From Cymbomonas tetramitiformis (taxonomy: Eukaryota > Chlorophyta > Pyramimonadophyceae > Pyramimonadales > Pyramimonadaceae): 18,588 bases of DNA. Made by a program: the position numbers and the translations under genes. Numbering within the stretch: the first letter of the stretch is position 1; every line of letters starts with the position of its first letter. The DNA lies in contig LGRX02029073.1 of the NCBI GenBank assembly GCA_001247695.2, positions 1 through 18,588 on the forward strand, written 5' to 3'. Below the pieces are notes generated by a model. That model did no database searches. It saw only the letters and a program-made list of their open reading frames with translations, and had not been told where the DNA came from. Shown here piece by piece: positions 1-7,968 of the stretch.

Positions 1-21
1 GGAAAAGAAAAAGAAAAAACC

Positions 22-91
22 ACGCCCGTTGGGCGTATGAGTAAATTAATTTCCCCGGCCCTACTCTGGGCCGGACCGCCACGGGTGGCGG
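22..91 (-). other. three consecutive hairpins at the 3' end of the LINE-like element
   Basis: Three perfect inverted repeats follow the stop codon of the LINE-like reading frame. On the plus strand they are CCGCCA/TGGCGG (76-81 and 86-91), CCGGCCC/GGGCCGG (55-61 and 68-74), and ACGCCC/GGGCGT (22-27 and 31-36), with loops of 4, 6 and 3 nt. Stem-loops in 3' UTRs are known recognition sites for the reverse transcriptase of several non-LTR families, so this is probably the functional 3' tail of the element. The role is inferred from position only. Confidence 0.5.
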
Positions 92-106
92 CCTTAAAGG
101 GACAAT

Positions 107-665
107 TCATACTGGGTGGTTCTCATCTTTTTCCTTCTCTTGTTTCTCCTGTCTGAGCCTTCTGTATAGCTGGTAGGTGCTGTGAGCGTAGTTCACCGTC
201 AGGTCATGTATCCTTTGCAGTGCCTGTATGGCTTCTTTTCTGTCGAGCCCGAGTTGCTCGAGTATGTCCCGGTTGTGTTTGTATACCGTGCCTGTTCTGC
301 CCACTGCAAAGACATGGAGTTTGGCACGGAATCCATGTCTACGTAGCAGTTGTAGTAGTGGTCCATATTTCGTGTATTTTTCCAAAAGCTTGGGTCCCCA
401 TTTCTCGTCGTCGGTATGGGCCACCTCGATGAGGTGTAGGTTTTTGACTCTTGCTGGTGCTTCCTGTTGTGTACATTCCCATCCGTCTTCTAGGTCCTCC
501 AGGCCCTCTATCATGACTATGTCTACAAAGCTCGGTATTGTGTCGGGTCCATCATTTCTGCCTGGGTTGTTCTTTCCGTCGTGTCTGCACTGCCCTCTAG
601 TAAGTATGTAGTTTGGTAGTACTCTTGGCTTAACGCCAGGGTCCCTCCTTTCTTCCGGTGTAGGC
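107..665 (-). pseudogene. C-terminal nuclease-like domain of the LINE-like element, frame-shifted from the RNase H part
   Basis: This frame ends at 107 and encodes the last ~185 residues of the element. It reads VDIVMIEG, about 30 residues later LHLIEVAHTDDEKW, then KLLEKYTKYGPLLQLL and an AVGRTGTVYKHN strand-turn, and closes in a Lys/Glu-rich tail. The D...EVA order, followed by a helix and a G-x-x-G-x-x-Y strand, resembles the PD-(D/E)XK-like C-terminal domain seen in many algal and animal LINE proteins, but the Lys of the EXK motif is replaced here. The frame is open upstream to 778, yet upstream of about 665 the other frame carries the conserved zinc knuckle. The true protein must therefore change frame between about 630 and 665, by an indel or by slippage. 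Confidence 0.55.
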
Positions 666-3452
666 AAGGACCTTGCATCCTCCTTTCCTATGGTGGTCAA
701 GTATGTGTTTAAGTTCGTCTGCGTGGGCGTCCGCCCTGTCCGAGAACATTCCCCGCATTTGTGGGTTGTCGCATCCACCTAGGGCGTGCCCCACTCTCAT
801 GAGGAAGCCCTTCGCGTAATCCACACCTTTGTGCCGACATCCTTCCAGGGTGCACTTTCCGTTTCCTCCGGCTGAGTTTTTCGCTGTCTCGTAGTCTTGC
901 GCCGGTAGTATTCTCAGCCTGCATTTGAGTATCGTTTTCCGCGCCGCAAAGGTGGCTCGTTTCCAGAAGCCGTTCGCTATTTTGTGTAGCGGCATGTCTC
1001 CCTTGAGGTGCCCCATTGTTTCGTTCAGCCAGTTGTCGGTGGCCTTGTTCTCTTGGACCGGAGGGGCGTTCCTATTTTTCGTTCTGTTGTGTGTCATGTC
1101 GTGCTTTCGTTGCTTCCATCTTGTTCTGGGCATCGGGTCCTGCATCATCGCATGGACTCTGGACTCCTCCGTGACCCGGTCATGGTGAGCTTGTCTTTCA
1201 TTTGCCGGTCCCCCTTTAGGTGCTTCCCGCTGTTCAATGATTTCATTGAGCATCTCAAAGGTTTCCTCATCATTGTGTTGCTTTTGGGTCGCCTCGAGTC
1301 TCTCCACGAGTTCGTTGAGTTCCTCAAACACTTCTTCCCTCTCACGGGGTTGGGGTGGTGTCTCTGCAGGTGTGGGGTCGCTTCCCCGGGTGGGGCCTGT
1401 TCCGCCTTCTGTCTTCCTTTGGTCTTGTTGCTCGTGCATGTCTCTTATAAGGAGCATCTCTTCATCCTTCCTTTGTTCCATCATGGCTGTTATTTGCCTG
1501 CCTTCTTCATCCCTGGTCTGGTCGGCCTGTTGCTGCTGGTTGGGCTTTGGGTCCCGCATCATTGCTTGCTCCTCTTCATTTTGCTGCGCTTGGTCATGGT
1601 GTGCTTCCCACCTGAAAATGTGCTTCGTTTTCAGTTGGTGGGTCCATGTTGTAGGTTCTCCTTGGAGCTCGGTAGTTTTTGCCGTGAGCCTGCTGTTCCC
1701 TCGGGCTTGCTGTTCACGTAGTAATGTGGTCACATATTTCTGGACGGCGAGCTTTCCTTGTAGCTCTCTGCTGCCCGAGTCTTCATCTGGTACCATGGGT
1801 TTGACTTGTATTGTTTCGTTATTATCCCATGCCTCCGTGAAGGTCCCTGTAGTGCATGCTTGCTTGGCTGCTTCGTCTGCTTTTTCGTTTCCCGCAATTC
1901 CTGTATGTGCCTTGACTTTCAGTATAGAGACCGTGTGCCCCGCTGCTACCAACGCTTCAATGTTGACCAGTATGGCATATAGGAGGTCTCTTTGCCGGTG
2001 GTGTTCCATGCTGTGAGGTTTTGTTCTCATGTTTTCCAGTTGTCTAATGGAGTTGGCACTGTCCGTGCAAATGGTGAGTCCTTCGCCACTTGGTGGCGGC
2101 GGGAGTGTGACTGCTTTCTGTATGGCAAGAAGCTCGGCTCTGTTCACCTCTTGGTCCTCACCTTCCCATCTAATCATGTGGGCCTCCCCTTCTCCGGACC
2201 TGGGGTCCCATACCGCAGCTCCTGAGGCCCATTCTTTGCCTCCTTCCTCTGTTTCAATTTCTCTCTTGCTGCCGTCCGTGTATAGGTACGAGGTCGCTTC
2301 GTGTGCCCTTTGAGGGGGGGGGTATGTCAGTTGGGCTGGTGTGTCACTCGGGGGTAGGTTTCTGGGGTCTTCTGTCTGGTCTCTCATTAGTTTCCATCTT
2401 CTCCCTTGGACCCCCGGCTCGTGCTCGGGCCAGAAGTCGGCGGGGTATCTGACAATTTTTGACCTCGCCACTTTGTCCCATAGCGTTTGGGCGTCAGTCT
2501 GTCTTCTGAGTCTGGTGTGCGAGGTATTCGCTTCTATCACCTGTTGCACTGTGGGGGGGTGAATGTCCCATTTCCCTCCCCTGCTACCGGGGAGGAGTTC
2601 CCATTTGGCTGGTCCATCCTCCACATGGAGGTTGCCGTCCTCCCACCAGGTTTCGATTTCTGTCTGTACGTTGTGGCACTGGGGGCAGAGGTCGTTTCTT
2701 ATGTGCGGCATTGTGTTGCACATTCTTCCCACTGCATCCGTCATGTCCTTTGTTTTAATCTCCGGGAATTCATATCTCTGCCATGGTCTTGTGTCAATAA
2801 TGCAGTCGGTACCGGGGGTGCATCCTTTTTGGTTTGGTTCGTGCTTGTCATGCTGGTTCGCCTCCCTTGCCGGCTGCTTGGCGGTTGTGGTCGTGCGGAC
2901 CTTGCTCTGCGGGCAGGTTGTGAGTGCCTGTCTTATGCAATCCGCAGCAGCGTCTGGGTCCCCGCAGTGGGCCTGCCACCCCGCTTTGTTGGCAACAATC
3001 AGTACCCTGAGGTTCCAGTTGCACTGCTTCGCTTGCTGGTGTGTGGCACCCATCCAGTGGTCAGGGGGCAGGAATGTGAATTTGCCTTGCGGTATTTCAA
3101 GCAGTTCGTGCACCAGGTGCCCTGCATGTGCGTTGTAAAGTTTCCTATAGGGGGTTTTTTCATACGTTGGGTATATTCCGACCCCGAATACCGGGTCCTG
3201 TGTGGTGGTGGCTGCAATGGCGAAGTCCAGTGCCTTCTTGAGGTCCTGTGGCGTGTATTCTGGGTTGAACTGGTAGGCCCCCAGTTTCATCCAGTTTGCA
3301 GTCCCTGAGTTGAAGGTAAGCAGCCGATCAACGACTCGATTTTCTCTTGGGAGCTCCAGTAGGGGGTGAACTCGGTCTTGAATTCGTCCCAGGTTTGCAA
3401 TCCCGCCGCGGACACCAAGTGCTTCTGCACCATTGGCTACTGCCCAGTGATT
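630..3452 (-). pseudogene. LINE-like polyprotein fragment: RNase H, coiled-coil insert, zinc knuckle
   Basis: About 940 codons are open. The RNase H domain (about 1870-2300) shows the expected order of acidic sites: TDGSK with the first Asp at 2274-2276, then NRAELLAI, CTDSANS, and KAHTGIAGNEKADEAA. RNase H removes RNA from the RNA-DNA hybrid during retrotransposition. After it comes an unusually long Glu/Gln/Met-rich insert (about 1150-1620) with a repeated ELNELVERLEA / MLNEIIEQREA pattern that looks coiled-coil. A Cys/His cluster (C-x4-C, then GHALGGC) near 780-880 resembles the zinc knuckle of LINE C-termini. The upstream 400 codons contain further Cys pairs (DLCPQCHN) but no recognisable reverse transcriptase. 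The frame ends at 630, before the C-terminal domain that continues in another frame. Confidence 0.75.
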
Positions 3453-4102
3453 TGGTACTATCACAAGTACCAAACCTTATGCTTCATTTTGGGCACTAGA
3501 GGGGGTGCATGGGTCCCATGTAGGTTTCGAAAAATCATTTAGGACCCTTTTGATTTATTGTTGACGCTGAAATATACTCCCATCGACTTTAGGTATGTGT
3601 ATGCGCGGCATGCTTTCGGGGGGTGAAAGGCCATAAAATTAATTAAAAATTTTGGTACTATCACAAGTATCAGCATGTTTCGCCGCATATAACTCCCGCT
3701 ACACGCTCCGGATGAAGATTCGGAGACCTATGTTGACAAGTTCGCGAGTTGCCCGATCTGCAGTGTCTCGTCAGATTTTCCATCCGGCCTCATCTTGATG
3801 CCAAAAGATGCGGTTGAAGTCGCGGGGGTATAGAAAATCTGGGTATTTGCAAAACTAGGCGAAAATTAAAGGCCAAAATTTTGCGACCCAACGGCATTCG
3901 ACGCCCTCTTGCGCTTAATATACGTGCGTTATAGACCCATGGGGCATAAGGCAACGCAGTTTGGGTCTCAAAGGGAATGATATATGATGGGTAGCACCAT
4001 CAAGGTGGAGGAGGGCAGCCAAAGAAAATCCGGCGTTTTGGTACTTGTGGGAGTACCAGATTCGATTCTGGTACTATGACTAGTACCACTGGGCAGTAGC
4101 CA
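3434..4102. mobile_element. non-coding inverted-repeat block, MITE-like
   Basis: The block holds no credible gene and is richer in A+T than its neighbours. Its outer arms are an exact 15-bp inverted repeat, TGGCTACTGCCCAGT at 3434-3448 against its complement at 4088-4102. Just inside lie four copies of a 20-bp near-palindrome of the form TGGTACT-N6-AGTACCA (see the next entry). The copies at 3653-3672 and 4039-4058 are inverted relative to each other with 17 of 20 bases matching, as terminal inverted repeats would be. The layout suits a small non-autonomous DNA element, perhaps one nested in another. I did not find a convincing target-site duplication. Confidence 0.5.
3453..4088. repeat. four dispersed 20-bp palindromes, TGGTACT-N6-AGTACCA
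   Basis: Copies lie at 3453-3472, 3653-3672, 4039-4058 and 4069-4088. The 7-bp arms are perfect in three copies and differ at one base in the copy at 3653. Inner bases vary (ATCACA, TGTGGG, ATGACT). The first two copies are exactly 200 bp apart and the last two 30 bp apart. Each could form a short hairpin or bind a dimeric protein. Confidence 0.7.
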
Positions 4103-4600
4103 CCATGCGTTCCTTCTTGAACTGGCTTATCATCAGGCCCCCCTCTTTTACTGACAACTCCTTGTTGATAATCTGGCGCAGATACGTGTCCACCTTGTCG
4201 AACTCCGCCTCCCCCGCCAAGCCGCCCAAGTTAATCCAGAACGTCATACCCATGGATTTGGCATTGTGGAGAAACTGAGCTTCTTCCACCAAAATGCCTG
4301 GCCCTTTAGACGAGCCCGCTCCGTGGTCCCCGCCTCCTCGTTGCACCTCGTCTTCCATCTGCAAGTAAAAAAAACATTTTTAGCATGTCTTAAAATATAG
4401 AAAAGGATGCTTGGGGGGGGTAAACACTGTTTGAAGCAGAAGTAAAAAGTAATTTACCTGTCGGTTGGAGGTGCCCTTTTTGCCAGCTTTCTTGGCGGGT
4501 CCCTTAGTTTAGCGGGCGAAGATGAGGCCTTGCGCTTTTTGGTCTTCGAAGCCAAAGGGTTTTTCATGCCCTTCAGGTCAAACCTTCTGTAAGCCTCCAT
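4080..4600 (-). CDS. small basic protein of unknown function, two candidate exons
   Basis: An ATG at 4598-4600 opens a short reading frame starting MEAYRRFDLKGM and running into a Lys/Arg/Ser-rich stretch (KTKKRKASSSPAK) that could be a nuclear localisation signal. It meets a strong splice donor, CAG|GTAAAT, with the exon ending at 4458. An acceptor after a T-rich tract (TTACTTGCAG) ends at 4359. The following frame, starting MEDEVQRGGG, stays open to a stop at 4080. It encodes about 90 residues with a hydrophobic segment (GMTFWINLGGL) and ends inside the inverted-repeat arm. The simple join of these two exons is out of phase, so either a small exon is missing, the two parts are separate, or the gene is broken. 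I do not recognise a family. The upstream region is the GGTAAA array. Confidence 0.35.
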
Positions 4601-4630
4601 GATGCTAACGCAGACACACTGAGAAATAAA

Positions 4631-4965
4631 CGTGGTAAAATGGTGGTAAAATGTGGTAAACTGGTGGTAAATTGTGGTAAATTGGTGTTTTACCACCATT
4701 ACACTAATAGTGGCGATATAAATCCCGTGGGTAATTTCCTATTGGTAACGTGGCACTTTTCTAACACGATTTTACCACATTTACTTATAGCGCGGTAATT
4801 ATATATCATTGTTTACCATTGCTGTATATAATTTACCATGGTACCCCCCTACGACCGGTAAATTGACCCCCAATGGTAAAATTACCACATATGACCGGTA
4901 AATTGACCCCCAATGGTAAAATTACCACATATGACCGGTAAATTTACCACGGTATGACCACGGTT
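4631..4965. repeat. dense GGTAAA/TTTACC array, candidate transposon subterminal repeats
   Basis: About fifteen copies of GGTAAA or its complement occur in 335 bp. The left part has five direct copies starting at 4634, 4645, 4655, 4666 and 4676. The spacing of 10-11 bp is one helical turn, so all sites face the same side of the DNA. The centre (4684-4850) has copies in both orientations in A+T-rich sequence. The right part has a 40-bp tandem repeat starting at 4851, 4891 and 4931 (about 2.4 copies), each unit with two GGTAAA sites. CACTA/EnSpm elements are known to carry short, repeated, bidirectional transposase-binding motifs just inside their ends, and the Tnp2-like gene ends 500 bp away. 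Confidence 0.6.
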
Positions 4966-5480
4966 GGACACGTGGTAGGCAGGATGCACTGTGATACGGA
5001 CACGTGTGCAAGATTAGTGCACGTGGCAATCAGGAATGGAATGTTACATAACTGTTACCAGATATGCTAGGTAGGTAAGTATGTGGCTTGGCAAGTCCCG
5101 GCCCCGTCCTGGGCTTTGCAAGCAGTGAAGAAGACTTTCTTTTTTCGAAGCGGCCCGCATTTGAAAATTTTACTGGCCCACTTTCGGCCAGCCCGGCCAA
5201 TCTTCAAATTTGCCCGCCCCAGGCGCAAAATTTTAATTTTAACTATGGCAAGATGATTAAAATCGCACAATTTTCACGAAAATTTTCATAATCGGGACCC
5301 TTGAGAGACGGCCCGCATCCAACAATCGAGCGGCCCGCAACCGGCCCGGGCTGACTTCAAACGGCCCCGGGCCGGCCTCTCACGGTAAGCCTTCTTCCCT
5401 GTTTGCAAGTAAGGTCACACTAGAAGCAATAAGGAGAAAGGAAGGAAGGACGCATGCTGCTGGTTTCTAGCTTGCCGTTG
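4966..5480. other. intergenic stretch downstream of the transposase gene
   Basis: I see no supportable gene here; open frames on both strands around 5067-5291 are short and unconvincing. ACACGTG-type motifs occur at about 4967-5026. Between 5150 and 5380 the motif CGGCCCGCA recurs at about 5151, 5311 and 5331, with related GC-rich runs (CGGCCCGGGC, GGCCCCGGGCCGG). A+T-rich sequence with TTTGAAAATTTT and AAAATTTTAATTTT separates them. This is probably the 3' flank or subterminal part of the element. Confidence 0.4.
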
Positions 5481-7481
5481 CTAAGGTCTTGAGCATCGTG
5501 CAGATTTCATTCCTGGCCAAAGGTAGATGGCGTGGAGGGGGATTTTAAATCCCGGAGGACGGTGGCAGATACACTTGGTCTCAAGGCGTGACGCCGGCAT
5601 CAGCAGGGTATGTTTGGCATCCTCGTTCAAGACAAAGACGGCACGGCTGTTCATGCGCGCGTTTTTGATAGTCGGGCATGCCGTCACCATGGCTAGACGG
5701 CACACAGCGCAATGTGTGGCCGGGTCCCAGATCAGATAGTAAGCTTCCACGCGGCCGTATTCAAATGCATCGGCTTCAGAGGATGCTAAGGCTACGTTGT
5801 AGGAGATTCTGGTTACTGCCCTGGTGTACATCGTGGACGTGAAGTCCTCGTCGCCGTGCCGCATTCGTGGAAAACATAGGACGTCCAAGGCGTCCCTTTT
5901 TAGCTCGTATCGCTCACCGTGCATGGCACGCAAGGAAGCCGCCAGGCCCGGAAGCAGCCTTCCTTCCGCATCGGCGCTTAGCGCGGATACAGCCACGCCA
6001 CCGCGGATGATGTGATGACCGACATCCATGAAGTGACACGCGAGCCCCGGGTCATCGCGGAAACCCGGGCCGTCCTGTTTCACCGAGTGCGCGACATAGT
6101 CTGGAAGGAACCGGATCCCGGGGTACAAGTGGGCCATGTCATCTACACGGTCTTTCTGCAAGTAGGCGTTACCGATGCATGAATCGATGGCCTTCCCCCC
6201 CACCGGCTCCGGCACCACCCCCTTCGCCTCCCCCAACAGGCGCTCCACCCATAGCTCGATGTTGGAGCTGACAACGCCTACCTTCTCCTCTTGCTTGCAC
6301 AAGTGTACCACGGCTAGGCGTAGATTCAGCGTCAGCATGTTCATAGGGCACTCGTTCTCAATAATGACAGCGAACTCCTTCATACGCAGCTCCGCTTGTG
6401 CGCGAGCCTCTGCGCGGTCTTCGATTGTGCCGGCGCACACCTGCCGGATGAAATATATCACAGCCTCCCTCAGCTTCCACCAAGCCCTGTCCAACTCTCG
6501 GTTGAGACTCTCCAGGACGTCCATGAATACCAGCGGGCTGAATATCAAAATGAAGTTGAGCCAGTCCTCCATAGTGTAGTTCCCTGCAAACAAACCAAGC
6601 GTTTCGGGCGACATCAGCATGCATACACTGTTCAATCAATGGTCGACCCATACAACGGGCCGGCCCATGCACACAATGCACGTAGATCTCGCATGCATGG
6701 GAAGAACAGCTTTCCTGCAATCATGCCTGCCAGCACACCTACCTGCATATTGCACCACGTCCTGGTACTCACGGTGCATGTCGTGCGGGGCACACAGCCC
6801 TTTGCCGTTCTTCTGTAGCTGCTGTAGCTGCGCGGCGCTGAAGTAGCACGTGTCATCGCAGTTGGGCACCTTGTGGCGGAACATCTTCACAGTACTCTTC
6901 ACGACACCGAAGGTCATACAGTGCATGAAAGGCAGCACGTATGCCGACATGGCGGTGAAATATTCCAGGGCCTCCAGGGGACCCTTACCGTAGCGCCCGG
7001 TCCGCATGGGATCAGCGCCCTCCTGGGTTAGCTTGACTAGTTCCTCGTGATCCTCCTGGGTTAATAGCACCGACGGGTCCCAGGCATGAACCGTCTCCCC
7101 GTCCGGTAAATAGCTTTGTGCGATAGGCTTGGCATAGCCTAGGCAATACATCCCACCAGTTGGTCCGGGGGTGCCCTCCCACAGGCTCAGGTAATCGTTG
7201 CGTCTGGCAGCCACCGGAGCGAACCTTCCCACATCGTTCCGCGCAACGGTGTCACAGTAGCACAGCACCAGAAACACACTGAACTTATCATGCCACTTGC
7301 CAAAGTAACCATCGTATACTCGGAACGGCGTGCCTTTGTCGTCAGCGTGCCCGTCGCGTAACTCCTTGAGCTCCTTCACGAGGCGCTCTTGGATCACGTC
7401 ATTGTTCTTCCAGTGCTGCCTAGGGCCCGGAACCATAATTACGAGCCCGGTACCACAATTACGAGCCCGGTAAATTCCATC
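5481..7481 (-). CDS. Tnp2-like (CACTA/EnSpm) transposase, C-terminal exons
   Basis: Two exons, 7481-6743 and 6583-5481, are joined by a 159-nt intron with a CAG|GTAGGT donor and a TTTGCAG acceptor; the phases match (phase 1). The protein opens with LVIMVPGPRQHWKNN and then LVKELKEL, equivalent to the conserved PGP block and the following helix of Tnp2 transposases. It continues with RTGRYGKGPL, a PFMHCMTFGVVKSTVKMF block that corresponds to the 'MH...G..K' motif, then NYTMEDWLNFILIFSPLVF. Next is CPMNMLTLNLRLAVVHLCK followed by IELWVERLL, matching the DUF4218-like region, and finally YGRVEAYYLIWDP with TLLMPASRLETKC, resembling the terminal DUF4216-like domain. The exon start is taken at the GTTAG acceptor because an in-frame TAG lies immediately upstream. 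The family call rests on motif order; catalytic residues are not assigned. Confidence 0.75.
7425..7478. repeat. 20-bp tandem repeat at the start of a transposase exon
   Basis: A unit containing GCCCGG, a short variable stretch and AATTACGA recurs with a 20-bp period; GCCCGG starts at 7425, 7445 and 7465. Because 20 is not a multiple of three, each copy is read in a different frame. It lies over the codons leading into the PGP motif and may have altered the local splice acceptor or reading frame. Confidence 0.7.
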
Positions 7482-7968
7482 CTAACCCGATCCTGCGAAC
7501 ACCCGCATGGATGCACCGTCAGTCCTCCCTTCCTCAATCACCGGGAAGCCTTCGCAGCCAGACACGCTAGCAGGTGTACAACCTACGGCACGCAAGGCGG
7601 GACGCAGTGCACCTTGCATACGCCTACACTGCAGAAGCAGACCAGCAGCAGGGGACCACCTGCATGCGTTACACTGGTTAGCCTTATTCTAGTAACAAGG
7701 CACATCGCAACGGTTCGAGTTGCAGATTGTGGCGGCGTGTACCCGAGGGTGCAGGTCCGCGCTCCGCATCGCTCCGAACCTCGTGGACCATCCCCTGCAC
7801 CGTGCGCGCCATATTCCCACCATTACGCCCGGTGGTGTGTCCCCACCCTCACGTGCAACGCATCGTTTGCACCATAGCGCTGTTCAGGTCAGCCATTTCA
7901 TTCAACATACATCAAGGGGAGGGGGGGGCTTGGTTGTAGTAGGAGTGCTGGGTGTCGGCTGGACTCAC
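7482..7968 (-). other. unresolved interior of the transposase gene (intron or decayed exons)
   Basis: The upstream exon ends at a strong donor (AAACA|GTGAGT, exon end 7969) and the next recognisable exon begins at 7481. In Tnp2 proteins this interval should encode the block with the conserved Asp-Gly (DGF-like) motif. No long frame is open here on the minus strand. Short coding-like stretches exist at about 7840-7915 (MLNEMADLNSAMVQTM) and 7715-7822 (MARTVQGMVHEVRSD), and small exons are possible, but I cannot chain them with matching phases. A homopolymer of G lies at 7917-7928. The block may be in tiny exons or may be damaged. Confidence 0.4.

Larger units (their letters stand above)
20..3452 (-). 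mobile_element. 5'-truncated non-LTR (LINE-like) retrotransposon fragment
   Basis: This stretch holds the downstream half of a non-LTR retrotransposon on the minus strand: an RNase H domain, a zinc knuckle, a nuclease-like C-terminal domain and a 3' tail of hairpins. No reverse transcriptase palm motif is visible. The open frame runs into an inverted-repeat block at about 3434-3472 and begins with no good ATG there, so the 5' part has been lost or displaced. The two coding parts sit in different frames with the switch near 630-665, so this copy is probably inactive. Confidence 0.7.

Noticed and set aside
3453..3473. Start of the RNase H protein at 3473
   Set aside because: The first codon is TTG and the first residues lie in the palindrome and inverted-repeat arm, so the frame is truncated there, not started.
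4454..4699. Start of the small gene at 4699 with a repetitive FTTIYHQFTTF leader
   Set aside because: This is only the phased GGTAAA array read in frame; the ATG at 4600 gives a more normal protein.
4851..4954. CRISPR array
   Set aside because: The 40-bp units are directly joined tandem repeats with no unique spacers, and the gene content is eukaryotic.
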